From Anaerolineales bacterium (lineage in GTDB: Bacteria; Chloroflexota; Anaerolineae; Anaerolineales; UBA4823), in assembly GCA_016935755.1 (NCBI GenBank), contig JAFGQI010000015.1, positions 102,319-166,318 of the forward strand: DNA of 64,000 bases, given 5' to 3'. The position numbers were made by a program, and so were the translations under genes. Positions 1 to 8,367 of this stretch are shown in pieces. The first letter of the stretch is position 1. Every line of letters starts with the position of its first letter. The notes under the pieces are model-generated. The model had not been told where the DNA came from, did no database searches, and saw only the letters and a list, made by a program, of their open reading frames with translations.

Positions 1-199
1 GCGGATAATCCACCGGAGTGACCTTTATCATTCCGGCGCTGACCTGTTGTGAGGAATAGACTAACAGACCGATGAAGACAACGGTGACGAGCAGGATCCC
101 TCCGACGGTCAGGATGCGCGTCGTGCGCTGCTTCCTGGCGCGCTCCAGGCGCAACGCCTGGCGCTTGCTCATCGGTTCTTTCTGCGACTTCTTGTTCAT
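1..199 (-). CDS. N-terminal fragment of a single-pass membrane protein (possibly DsbA/thioredoxin-like)
   Basis: Only the first 66 codons are present and the gene leaves the window at base 1. The start ATG (199-197) has an AGGAGA ribosome binding site just upstream. The visible protein begins with about 29 residues very rich in Lys and Arg, followed by one hydrophobic helix (roughly residues 30-50) and the beginning of an outside segment. This positive-inside tail plus anchor is common in membrane-tethered thiol-disulfide oxidoreductases of Chloroflexota and Gram-positives, but the thioredoxin fold itself is off the window, so that assignment is inference. It could be any type II membrane protein. 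Confidence 0.6.
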   Translation of the reverse strand, partial: MNKKSQKEPMSKRQALRLERARKQRTTRILTVGGILLVTVVFIGLLVYSSQQVSAGMIKVTPVDYP

Positions 200-270
200 A
201 AACTCTCCTGAAAGGCGATAAAGATAGGCCGAATTTTGCCATGAGCTGGCTGTTTTGTCCAGGGGTTAAA

Positions 271-1107
271 TCAAGCGGATACTTTACTATCCATCCAGCC
301 CAGGTTATATGCCAATACTTCGGCTTTCTCCGGCTCATTGTGAGTCTCGTGCGAGAGCCCTTCCCATATCTTCAAGGTCACTTCGCCTTTCACTAATTTC
401 GCAAATTCCTGGCTGCCCTTCGGATAGGCTAAAGCATCACCAGAGCCATGTACCAACAACAGAGGAAGAGCAAATTCCGGAGCATGAGCAAAAGCCCATG
501 AGATCGTTTCCGTCAGGGCTTTTGCCATCCCCAGGGTGACTTTATTATGCACCAGAGCATCCTGACGGTAGGCTTCAACGACGGCTGGATCACGGGAAAT
601 GGCAGCCGGGTCCAGCCCGGAGACCAGGCTCATGCTGGGCAGCAGACTTCCCGCGATTTTTGCGAAAGCGACTTTCGATTTCTGCTCTTCCAGTGCGGTA
701 CGCAGACCAGAGGAGGTGGCAATCACGCCCTCAAGTTTGGGTTTGCGGCGTAGGGCGTAATTCAGCACCAGGATGCCTCCCAGGCTGTGGCCATAGAGAA
801 ACTGCGGTTTCGCCGGGTAGCGCTGGCTGGCTTCCTGGAAGAGCAGGTCGATATCCTGCATAAAGGCTTCAAAAGATGGCGTATGCCCGCGCTGTCCGCC
901 AGACTTGCCGTGACCGCGCAGGTCAAAGCTCAGCACAGCGTAGCCAGCCTCAGTATAGGTCTCGGCAACATGGGCATATCGACCGCTGTGTTCTCCCAGC
1001 CCGTGCACCAGGCAGATTACAGCTTTGGGTTCTGGTTCTGGCTCCCATCCCTGCACAAACAGGGACAGATTGTCCTGGGTATTCCAGGTGGATTCAAAAT
1101 GTTTCAT
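271..1107 (-). CDS. alpha/beta hydrolase, lysophospholipase/monoacylglycerol lipase-like
   Basis: A 278-residue serine hydrolase of the Hydrolase_4 (S33-like) type, expected to cleave monoacylglycerols or lysophospholipids in the cytoplasm. The oxyanion-hole motif HGLGEHSGRY begins at residue 35, the DLRGHGKSGG signature typical of monoglyceride lipases lies at 62-71, the nucleophile elbow GHSLGG puts Ser108 in place, and Asp224 (HGSGD) and His253 (LSHE) complete the likely triad. There is no signal peptide. It starts 17 bases after the stop of the GNAT gene on the same strand, so co-transcription is likely. Substrate is not determined by sequence; esterase is the alternative label. Confidence 0.85.
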   Translation of the reverse strand: MKHFESTWNTQDNLSLFVQGWEPEPEPKAVICLVHGLGEHSGRYAHVAETYTEAGYAVLSFDLRGHGKSGGQRGHTPSFEAFMQDIDLLFQEASQRYPAKPQFLYGHSLGGILVLNYALRRKPKLEGVIATSSGLRTALEEQKSKVAFAKIAGSLLPSMSLVSGLDPAAISRDPAVVEAYRQDALVHNKVTLGMAKALTETISWAFAHAPEFALPLLLVHGSGDALAYPKGSQEFAKLVKGEVTLKIWEGLSHETHNEPEKAEVLAYNLGWMDSKVSA

Positions 1108-1124
1108 GATTATTTTTCCTTTTT

Positions 1125-1988
1125 CTATGGGATTTCTAACTGATAGATAGGATACTGTTCACCGGTCAATTGGAAGCCGGCTTTGCGGTAGATCGCCAGC
1201 GAGGGCTCATTTTTCTGCTGGGTATTTACGGTAACGGTCTGCGCGCCGCTCTGTTCGAAGGCCGCCAGAAGATCGCGCACCAGAGCGTACCCGATTCCCT
1301 GGCCTTGCAGCTCAGGCAGCACAGCCAGGCGCGCTAGGTGTCCGCCCATTGGGGTAGCAGTGCTGATCTGATAAGCTACAACATGTTCCCCCAGGGCTAC
1401 CACCGTGGCGACCGCCGCCTGGCGCAAGGCATACTCCAGACATACCAGCGAATTTTGCCATACCGGTACGAAGGCAGTTTTGTCCACTACCTGCACCTCG
1501 GGCAGATCTTCCGGAGTCATCGGCCGTAGAATGGCCCCCGTGGGCAGATAGGCTTTCGGCAGCGGAGCGCCGTGATTCCAGCGCAGCATAACGATGGCAT
1601 GAGTACGTTCGAAGCGGCTCTTCTTGAGCAGTTTTTCGAACCATTCATGAAGAGGGATTGCCGCCGCACAGGAGACAATAGAGTCCTCTGCCAGCTGCTC
1701 CAGTCCGGCCGTCCACAACCTGTCCCAGGCTCTATCGGGCGTGATCTGGTAGGAAGCGGCAAACAAGTGGATCCAGGCCACGTGGGGAGGGTCAGTTGGG
1801 CAGGCCAGCGCGGCTACGATCTCGCCGTCATGGCACAGGAGCGGAAATGGACGTTCTCCTACCCAGCTTAGGGGTGGTCGATAATCCAGGTGGCGGTGCA
1901 CGAATGAGTCGAAGTGGATCAGATTTGCCAGGCTTTGGATATCTTCAGGCGTAGCTGTACGTACAGCGAGGGTTGGGGGGGTGACCAT
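1125..1988 (-). CDS. GNAT family N-acetyltransferase
   Basis: A 287-residue acetyl-CoA-dependent acyltransferase. The C-terminal half (about residues 150-287) is a full GNAT fold: the VxxxxQGQGIGYALV stretch is motif A, which binds the acetyl-CoA pyrophosphate, followed by the typical AIYRKAGF motif B. The N-terminal half (about 8-145) looks like a second, degenerate GNAT-like domain beginning with VRTATPEDIQSL, as in double-GNAT proteins. The acceptor is unknown. No good ribosome binding site is visible before the ATG at 1988. It sits between a TPR protein gene and a hydrolase gene, all on the minus strand, which does not reveal its substrate. Confidence 0.8.
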   Translation of the reverse strand: MVTPPTLAVRTATPEDIQSLANLIHFDSFVHRHLDYRPPLSWVGERPFPLLCHDGEIVAALACPTDPPHVAWIHLFAASYQITPDRAWDRLWTAGLEQLAEDSIVSCAAAIPLHEWFEKLLKKSRFERTHAIVMLRWNHGAPLPKAYLPTGAILRPMTPEDLPEVQVVDKTAFVPVWQNSLVCLEYALRQAAVATVVALGEHVVAYQISTATPMGGHLARLAVLPELQGQGIGYALVRDLLAAFEQSGAQTVTVNTQQKNEPSLAIYRKAGFQLTGEQYPIYQLEIP

Positions 1989-2031
1989 ATCTAGCTGTGC
2001 TGTCGGGGAGTAATTTCAAGGGCAGAAATGA

Positions 2032-2583
2032 TCAGGATGATTTCTTGTTGAGCATCTCGAACGGGATGCGCAGCAGCCGCTTGAGAAATTTTTGTTTTGG
2101 AGAGGGGCGTTTCAAACCTTCCAGGCCATCCTGCATGCTTGCCAATGCTTGAAGCTGTCGGCCTGTGCGAAACTGCAGACCAGATATGGACTGCATCACG
2201 CTGGCGCGCAGCTCATCCTCGCCGCACTGCTGCAGCACCTCGGCAGATTGCTGGTATGCCTGCAGAGCTTCGTCCGGACGAGCCAGAGCTTCCAGCGCTG
2301 AACCCAGATTGCCCAGAGCCATACCCTGGCGGCGCAGATCGCCAGCCTGGGCAAAGATAGCTGCGGTCCCTTCCGCAGCCTGCAAGGCAGCCTGGGCTTC
2401 CCCAGCCTGCAAATAAGCCACACTGGCGTTGTTCGCCATCTCGGCAGCATTTAATCGGTCTTCGGAGGCTGTATAACCCTGGCGGGCTGCTTCGAAAAAA
2501 GCGGCGGCTGCAGGGTAATCGCCCCGCTGGTACGCCTGTTTGCCTTCTTTTGCCAGTTGTTCGGGTGTTTTTGCTTCGCTCAT
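2032..2583 (-). CDS. TPR repeat protein
   Basis: A 183-residue soluble protein made of about four tetratricopeptide-like helical pairs (residues 5-150) with recurring A-Y/F-x3-G and A-L-x2-L-G patterns, for example the segment around GNLGSALEALARPDEAL. Such repeats mediate protein-protein contacts. No catalytic motif, signal peptide or membrane segment is seen. The C-terminal 30 residues are basic. It follows the double-HTH gene by 10 bases on the same strand, so the two are probably one transcript and the TPR protein might be a partner of the regulator, though that is inference. Confidence 0.75.
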   Translation of the reverse strand: MSEAKTPEQLAKEGKQAYQRGDYPAAAAFFEAARQGYTASEDRLNAAEMANNASVAYLQAGEAQAALQAAEGTAAIFAQAGDLRRQGMALGNLGSALEALARPDEALQAYQQSAEVLQQCGEDELRASVMQSISGLQFRTGRQLQALASMQDGLEGLKRPSPKQKFLKRLLRIPFEMLNKKSS

Positions 2584-2593
2584 CCGTTAAATC

Positions 2594-3274
2594 CTAGTAG
2601 GTAATTTCCAATAATCCTTCTGCCACCCCGCGCAGCCGGTCTACTGACATTTCGCTCAAGCGGATCGCCAGCTCCAGATAGGGACGGTTTATTGGTTTGC
2701 TGACAAACTCCTGCAGTTCGGGCGGCATGTCGAGGAAATCTTTCACCGCTCGCTGTTGCGCGGTCCAGGCGCCTACCGGCCCATGCCGGTCCAGGAACTC
2801 GCGCAAAGACCGGTTGAGCTCACCGCTGAGCACTTCCAGCTGGGGAAGCGGTACAGATTCCTGGCCTAGTTCAAAAGCCTCCAAATTTTCCACCGGGATT
2901 TGGGTTCGTTGGGAGAGGGAGGCGATGTCCAGACCCGCCTCTAGCCTGGCCTGTCGCAGCGTAGCGCCCACCATGCGGTTGCGCAGCATCATTAAGGCAG
3001 GCATATTGGGCTGTTTTTTATCCAAAGAGCCTGCAACCAGGGAACGGTTTCCCCAGAAGTTTTCCACAGGCACATCCAGATAATAAGCCAGCCCTTCCAG
3101 TTCCGGAAGGGAAGGAGCTTGATCGCCCAGTTCGTAAGCTTCCATCCTTTGCGGGTCGATGCTGATCGCTTCGGCGCAATCGGGAATGCTCTTTGCAGCT
3201 GCCAGCCGGGCGTCACGGATCAGAGCGCCAATAATCTTGGCTCGCAAGGTGAGTGCGATTGGATCGACGGTCAT
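2594..3274 (-). CDS. Double helix-turn-helix (XRE-like) DNA-binding protein
   Basis: About 226 residues with two XRE/Cro-type HTH domains in tandem. The first spans roughly residues 10-70 (IGALIRDARLAAAKSIPDCA, then an YELGDQAPSLPELEGLA tail) and the second roughly 95-155 (GATLRQARLEAGLDIASLSQ, then FELGQESVPLPQLEVLS). The two tails align with each other, indicating internal duplication. The last 70 residues are helical with no recognised domain. I chose the second of two close ATGs (3274) because GAGG lies 8 bases before it and only 2 before the first (3280). Targets are unknown. It resembles a regulator that carries both operator-binding heads in one chain. Confidence 0.75.
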   Translation of the reverse strand: MTVDPIALTLRAKIIGALIRDARLAAAKSIPDCAEAISIDPQRMEAYELGDQAPSLPELEGLAYYLDVPVENFWGNRSLVAGSLDKKQPNMPALMMLRNRMVGATLRQARLEAGLDIASLSQRTQIPVENLEAFELGQESVPLPQLEVLSGELNRSLREFLDRHGPVGAWTAQQRAVKDFLDMPPELQEFVSKPINRPYLELAIRLSEMSVDRLRGVAEGLLEITY

Positions 3275-3368
3275 AGGCATTTCCTCGGCATCAGTTTACC
3301 ATTCTCTTCCATTATAACTCACATGACAGCAGCCGGATTTTTATTGATTGCCCAAAAACGGTGTGTAC

Positions 3369-4715
3369 TTACCAGTTCCTACCCGAACCACTTTTTCGAT
3401 TGGCAGCAAGCATCTCAGCGATGTTTACCCCGAATATTTCCGGGCGCAGTTTGAAACCAGCTTGCTCCAGCCGGCTGGAGAACATTGGTCGAATGCCGGT
3501 GGGTTTCAGATCCCCCAACACGCGCCCTTCGGTGCTGATCCCAACTTGCTCAAATTTGAAGATATCGGTCAACACAACTGTATCGCCTTCCATTCCAGCC
3601 AGTTCGGTAATTTGGGTAACTTTGCGTGATCCATCTCGCAGACGGGTGACCTGTACGATGAGATCGACAGCCGAGGCAATCTGCTCGCGGATCACGCGCA
3701 CGGGCAACTCAATTCCAGCCATCAAGGTCATCGTCTCCAGGCGGGCGATCGCGTCCCGTGGTGTGTTGGAGTGCAAGGTGGTTAATGAGCCATCGTGCCC
3801 TGTGTTCATCGCCTGGAGCATGTCCAGGGCCTCGCCGCCACGGACCTCGCCAACCACAATGCGCTCGGGGCGCATGCGTAAGGCGTTGCGCACCAGATCG
3901 CGCACCGTCATGCCGCCTGATCCATCCGGATTGGGCAGCTTGGTCTCCAACCTCACCACGTGTTCCTGTTGGAGTTGTAATTCAGCGGCGTCTTCAATTG
4001 TTACAATGCGTTCTTCCTCTGGAATGAACTGGGAGAGGATATTCAACAGCGTGGTTTTGCCAGATCCAGTGCCGCCTGAAATGATGATATTCAGCTGGGC
4101 GCTGACACAGGCGCGTAGGAACTCTGCCATTCCCTCGGTGAGTGAATTCATCTTGACCAGTTGATCCATGGTCAGCCGTTCTGCGCTGAATTTTCGAATA
4201 GTGATGGCTGGACCGTCAATTGCCACGGGTGGGATGACCGCGTTAACGCGCGAGCCATCTGGTAGGCGGGCGTCCACTGCCGGGTGGTCCAGGTCTATCC
4301 GCCGCCCGAGTGGGGCGACGATCCGTTCGATCACTCTCAATACATGCTCGTTATTTTCGAACGAGACAGTGGTTTTGCTTACCTTCCCTTTTTTTTCGAT
4401 GTACACCTGCGACGGACCATTGACCATGATTTCGGTAATATCTGGATCATCCAGCAATGGCTGAATGGGGCCATAACCTAACATCTCATCTAAAACCTCA
4501 GAGAATAGCTGCGCCCGCACAGCTTCGTCGAGCTGCAGTCCTGTTTTAGCATAAATTTGAGCCAGGCTTTGCTCTGCTACCTGCCGGCGCTGGTCAACAG
4601 GAGGTTTATCGGTATCCAGCCCACGCAGCAAGGCGCCAGTCAGGAAGCTTTTTACCTTAATCAAATCGACAGTCTGTCCACGGCGATCGGTGGTTGATTT
4701 TGAGGCAGGGGTCAT
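3369..4715 (-). CDS. CpaF/TadA-type secretion ATPase
   Basis: A 448-residue hexameric ATPase of the type II/IV secretion superfamily, CpaF subfamily, which powers assembly of Tad/Flp pili or related secretion. The N-terminal domain (about 70-200) includes EIMVNGPSQVYIEKKGK; Walker A is GGTGSGKT at 214-221, the Asp box follows (TIEDAAELQL), Walker B is RIVVGEVRG at 285-293 and the His box is TTLHSNTP at 312-319. All catalytic motifs look intact. Its ATG overlaps the upstream small gene by 4 bases (ATGA). No tadB/tadC, prepilin or secretin genes accompany it in this window; its neighbours are two-component genes instead, which is unusual for the family. Confidence 0.9.
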   Translation of the reverse strand: MTPASKSTTDRRGQTVDLIKVKSFLTGALLRGLDTDKPPVDQRRQVAEQSLAQIYAKTGLQLDEAVRAQLFSEVLDEMLGYGPIQPLLDDPDITEIMVNGPSQVYIEKKGKVSKTTVSFENNEHVLRVIERIVAPLGRRIDLDHPAVDARLPDGSRVNAVIPPVAIDGPAITIRKFSAERLTMDQLVKMNSLTEGMAEFLRACVSAQLNIIISGGTGSGKTTLLNILSQFIPEEERIVTIEDAAELQLQQEHVVRLETKLPNPDGSGGMTVRDLVRNALRMRPERIVVGEVRGGEALDMLQAMNTGHDGSLTTLHSNTPRDAIARLETMTLMAGIELPVRVIREQIASAVDLIVQVTRLRDGSRKVTQITELAGMEGDTVVLTDIFKFEQVGISTEGRVLGDLKPTGIRPMFSSRLEQAGFKLRPEIFGVNIAEMLAANRKSGSGRNW

Positions 4716-5011
4716 TCTTCGCCTCCCTGCGTCTTGCGTTGATCCTCGGGGAGCAGCCAGACCAGGTGTTCGCGGTTGATCGCCAGGAATTCGGTCTGAT
4801 AGAGTAATTGACCGCTAAGATCATATACGGTGGCATCGGTGATTGCCAGGAAGAGTTCGGATTGATTGATCTCATCTTTCAAGCGGTGACCTGGACGGAC
4901 ATGCAGCCTGCCTCTAACGCGGTTGGTGGTGGTCTGGATGATGACCTGCACGGCCTCTTTAGAGATTACATCGGTGAAGAACTTCCCTTTTTCGTCAAAG
5001 TAAATGCCCAT
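4712..5011 (-). CDS. Small conserved-type protein of unknown function
   Basis: A 99-residue soluble protein that I do not recognise with certainty. The predicted beta-rich core includes VRGRLHVRPGHRLKDEINQS and a following FLAITDATVYD segment, and the tail is charged. There is no signal peptide, membrane helix or Cys pattern. It lies between the response regulator (15 bases upstream) and the CpaF-like ATPase (4-base overlap), so it is surely co-expressed with both and could be an adaptor between signalling and the ATPase; this is inference from position only. Confidence 0.7.
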   Translation of the reverse strand: MGIYFDEKGKFFTDVISKEAVQVIIQTTTNRVRGRLHVRPGHRLKDEINQSELFLAITDATVYDLSGQLLYQTEFLAINREHLVWLLPEDQRKTQGGEE

Positions 5012-5026
5012 GTTTGCTCCTTCTGG

Positions 5027-5719
5027 TTATGCTGGGGGCATGGTATAACCCAACCCCGAACGGGTCACAATATGCTGTGGATTCTTTGGGTCGGTCTCTA
5101 GCTTCTGGCGCAGGCGAGAGATGCTCACCCACAAGATTTCCTTGTCGTCACGATATTCTGGGCCCCAAACATCGATTAACAACTGCTCTGAAGTCAACAC
5201 GCTGCCGATGTTATGGGCAAATTGTAACAACAGACGATACTCGGTAGCAGAAAGATAAACAATACGGTCCTCTCGGAATACTTCTGCTCGAGCGAAATCA
5301 ATGCGCAAATTGCCATGTGAGAAGATGGCTTGCTGGTAGGCCCCTCCTGAGGTTTGCGCCCGGCGGAGCACTGCCCGCACGCGTGCCAGCAGCTCAGTAG
5401 CCGAGAAAGGTTTGACGATGTAATCATCCGCACCTAGATCGAGACCGCGCACCCGGTCGTTTTCGTTCCCACGCGCGGTCACAACAATGATGGGAATATT
5501 TGAGAATTCACGGATACGCTCGCAGGCTTCGAAACCGTCCAAAATCGGCATCATCAGGTCCAACAGCACCAGGTCAGGGTGTTTTTCGGCGACAATATCC
5601 ACCGCCTCCTGACCGTTGGTCGCTTTGAGTACCATGTACCCTTCGGTGACCAGGTTTGCCTCAATCAGACGCAGGTAGCGAGGCTCATCATCTACAACCA
5701 GGATCGTCTTCCCCATCAT
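5027..5719 (-). CDS. OmpR/PhoB-family response regulator
   Basis: A 230-residue two-domain regulator. The receiver (residues 4-118) has the acidic pair D10/D11, phospho-acceptor Asp54 (VLLDLMMP), Thr near 83 (VVTARG) and the KPF motif. The C-terminal winged helix (about 130-230) includes the YLSATEYRLL and WVSISRLRQKLE signatures of OmpR-type DNA binding. AAGGAG precedes the two consecutive ATGs. It starts 11 bases after the stop of the GAF-histidine kinase, which is its likely cognate sensor. Expected output is transcriptional control, perhaps of the operon that also holds the CpaF-like ATPase. Confidence 0.92.
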   Translation of the reverse strand: MMGKTILVVDDEPRYLRLIEANLVTEGYMVLKATNGQEAVDIVAEKHPDLVLLDLMMPILDGFEACERIREFSNIPIIVVTARGNENDRVRGLDLGADDYIVKPFSATELLARVRAVLRRAQTSGGAYQQAIFSHGNLRIDFARAEVFREDRIVYLSATEYRLLLQFAHNIGSVLTSEQLLIDVWGPEYRDDKEILWVSISRLRQKLETDPKNPQHIVTRSGLGYTMPPA

Positions 5720-5730
5720 CGGCTCCTTTT

Positions 5731-6981
5731 CTACTTCTGAATATTATTATCATGACATGGCAACAAAATAATAAATGTGGTGCCATGACCTGGCGTCGAT
5801 TGGGCGTAGATATCACCGCCATGCGCCTGGATAATTTTCCGGCAGATATAGAGACCCAAACCAGTGCCGCGGACGGATACGTTTTTCTCTGGAACGCGAT
5901 AAAACCGGCTGAATATTTTCAGCAGATGTTCTTGGGCGATGCCTGGCCCGAAATCCCGAATGGCGATACGCGCCTGCTCGCCATCTTTATCCAGGGTGAT
6001 CGTCAACCGGGAGCCTGGAGCGTACTTAATGGCGTTATTAAGAATGTTATCGAAAACTTGGGTCAAACGGGTTGGATCCGCCCATATTTGCAGTCCCGGT
6101 TCTATGACCTCCAGATCAATGTGCATCTTATCGGACATGGAACGACCACGTTGGCATATTTCTTTAAGGAGAACTTCTACACGGATGGTTTGGAAAGTCA
6201 TCTGCAGGGTGCCGGTCTGCAGTCGGGAGGAATCCAACAGCATATCAATTAATTCATGCAGCCGGTCGGCTTCTTCTTCGATATAGGTTAAAAACTCCCG
6301 CTGGTATTGTTCATCCCAATCTGTATCTTCCCGCAGTAAGGTGGAGGCATATCCCTTGATAAAACCAAGCGGCGTGAGCAGTTCATGGGTGATGGTGGAG
6401 ATGAAGTCATCCTGCAGGCTATCCAGTTTGCGGTGCGCTTCCAGGCTGGCAACTTGCTCTACCAGGCGGTGACGTTCTATGAGTTGGGCGATATGAACAG
6501 CAACAAATTCTGCCAGGTGGATCTGTTCGCTGGTGAAGTTTGGCCCGCCAAAACGAATAAAAACCAACCCGCCAATGCAGAGCGTCTGTCCCACTGACTG
6601 GAGGTCGCTGATCTTGAGGGGGAGGCCCAAAGAGTGGCGAACGTTTGTTCGATCTTCTTTGCTTCCGCTGCTCTCCTCAATGCGCACAACCACGGTTCCG
6701 GATTGATAGGTGTCCTGGGCGGTCAATTCGCCCCAGGCCAGGTCTGCTTCTCGGAAGCGCCCGCGTCCGATGGCGCGGGCATATACAGGCTCCAGGCCGG
6801 CTTCACCACGCTCTTCATATAATACAACACTATCGAATATGAAGATAGAGCGCAGCAGTCGCGTTATTTGGTTGAGGGTAGCTTCTTGATCTAATCCTCC
6901 GGCTACGGCCTGGCTGATGGCATAAATTGCTTCCAGCTCTTGAGGAGGTAAATTAGGTGGGTATTTCTTCTCTTCGCTCAT
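5731..6981 (-). CDS. GAF-domain sensor histidine kinase
   Basis: A 416-residue cytoplasmic sensor kinase without membrane helices. Residues about 15-170 form a GAF-like sensor (SQAVAGGLDQEATLNQITRL onward), then a HisKA domain with the phospho-acceptor His199 (FISTITHELLTPLGF) and a HATPase domain carrying the N box (NILNNAIKYAP), G1 box (DFGPGIA), F box (IFSRFYR) and G2 box (GTGLGLYI). All required motifs are present. It lies 30 bases downstream of a second histidine kinase and 11 bases upstream of an OmpR-type regulator in one minus-strand operon. The ligand sensed by the GAF domain is unknown. Confidence 0.9.
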   Translation of the reverse strand: MSEEKKYPPNLPPQELEAIYAISQAVAGGLDQEATLNQITRLLRSIFIFDSVVLYEERGEAGLEPVYARAIGRGRFREADLAWGELTAQDTYQSGTVVVRIEESSGSKEDRTNVRHSLGLPLKISDLQSVGQTLCIGGLVFIRFGGPNFTSEQIHLAEFVAVHIAQLIERHRLVEQVASLEAHRKLDSLQDDFISTITHELLTPLGFIKGYASTLLREDTDWDEQYQREFLTYIEEEADRLHELIDMLLDSSRLQTGTLQMTFQTIRVEVLLKEICQRGRSMSDKMHIDLEVIEPGLQIWADPTRLTQVFDNILNNAIKYAPGSRLTITLDKDGEQARIAIRDFGPGIAQEHLLKIFSRFYRVPEKNVSVRGTGLGLYICRKIIQAHGGDIYAQSTPGHGTTFIILLPCHDNNIQK

Positions 6982-7011
6982 ACGGTGGCTCTGGCCTGGC
7001 GCGTGAAGGGC

Positions 7012-8154
7012 CTAAATGGCGGGTAAGCTGAATTCAAAACGTGAGCCTCTTCCCACAACTGAACGAACAACGATTTGGGTCCCGTGGGCTTCAATGATCC
7101 GCCTCACCATAGCCAACCCAAGGCCGGTTCCGGAATACCGCCGGGTGGTGTTCCCGTCCAGCTGATGGAAGGGTTCGAAGATTTCAGCAATCTGTTCTTT
7201 GGGGATACCAATCCCGCTGTCCATGACTGCAACGGTTACGATTCCATCTTCAGAAGTAGCTTGAACAGCTACTTTGCCTCCCTTGGGGGTGAATTTTAAG
7301 GCATTATCTAGCAGCTGCATAATGACCCAGGCGATTTTTTCTTCATCGACCTTGACAGAAAGTGAAGCTTCGGGAAGATTGGCAGCCAGGGCAATCTCTT
7401 GGCTGCTGGCTTTATGCCGGGAGCGATCAATAGCTATACGGATCATGCTCTTTAGCTCAACTTCCTGCAAATCCAGACTCAATTCACCTCGCGAGGCCAG
7501 GGAGAACTGGATCAGATCTTCGATCAACCGTTCCAACCTTTCCTCTGCGCGTTTCATCACCTCCATTGCTTCAGCCTGGGCTGAGGTTAATGGCCCTAAA
7601 CCACTATCGGCTAGAATATCCAGATAGCCTTTGATATGGGTGAGAGGCGTGCGTAATTCGTGAGAAATATTTGCAATAAAGTTGGATTTTAACTTGTTGA
7701 GCTCGGTTAACCGTTCAAGCGCTTTCTGAAGTTCAGCAGTGCGCTCTTCCACTCTCTGCGTCAGTCGTTGGTTGGCGTTATTCAAAGCCTGGTGCAGGTT
7801 CAGGATGCGAGTGGTAATCACCTGGTCCAGGTCTTCCCGGCTGATCAGGCCCAGCTCCAACAAAGCCTGCCCGACCAGTATGGGTTTGCCAGTTGAAGAG
7901 TGATCTTTCTGGTACGCCAGGGCTCTCTGCAAATCTTCCGGGCGAATAAGCCCCTGCTCGATCATCGTGTCGCCGATGCGTGGCACCAGCACTTCGGGGG
8001 CAATCGGTACACCGGTAGGGATTATCTCTGGCGTGATCACATCCTGTTCAGCCAGCACAGCTGCCACAGCTATGTCAACGCCACAATGTTCGCAATACCG
8101 GTTCTTGGGATGGACCTTACGTCCACAACGAGGACAGGAAATTTCGGAGCCCAT
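7012..8154 (-). CDS. Histidine kinase with N-terminal zinc ribbon and MshEN-like repeats
   Basis: About 380 residues with an unusual order. A CxxC-x10-CxxC zinc ribbon (Cys 7, 10, 21, 24) comes first. It is followed by two MshEN-type motifs (about 57-117: IGDTMIEQGLIRPEDLQRAL and GQALLELGLISREDLDQV), a coiled coil (about 120-155), and HisKA with His165 (NFIANISHELRTPLTH) plus a HATPase domain with intact N, G1, F and G2 boxes. MshEN domains bind cyclic di-GMP in several type II/IV secretion ATPases, so this kinase could sense that nucleotide; binding here is inference. I use the ATG at 8154; a GTG at 8163 adds three residues. It is first gene of the operon ending in the CpaF-like ATPase. Confidence 0.85.
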   Translation of the reverse strand: MGSEISCPRCGRKVHPKNRYCEHCGVDIAVAAVLAEQDVITPEIIPTGVPIAPEVLVPRIGDTMIEQGLIRPEDLQRALAYQKDHSSTGKPILVGQALLELGLISREDLDQVITTRILNLHQALNNANQRLTQRVEERTAELQKALERLTELNKLKSNFIANISHELRTPLTHIKGYLDILADSGLGPLTSAQAEAMEVMKRAEERLERLIEDLIQFSLASRGELSLDLQEVELKSMIRIAIDRSRHKASSQEIALAANLPEASLSVKVDEEKIAWVIMQLLDNALKFTPKGGKVAVQATSEDGIVTVAVMDSGIGIPKEQIAEIFEPFHQLDGNTTRRYSGTGLGLAMVRRIIEAHGTQIVVRSVVGRGSRFEFSLPAI

Positions 8155-8367
8155 GGTCACCACCAGTTTCTATAGATAATCATATCATATCTCTATTCGG
8201 TTATGCAGGTCTTCCAACCTACTGATATTTTTTCGCTCAAGGCTTACGTCATTGTTAAGTATCTGAAAGGTGTAGAGAAGGATTATTATGGTAAATTATT
8301 AGGGAATGGTTTGCCCTCAGGCAGAACATCAATCTATAAATAAAGAACCGGAGTCTGATCTGGGAAC

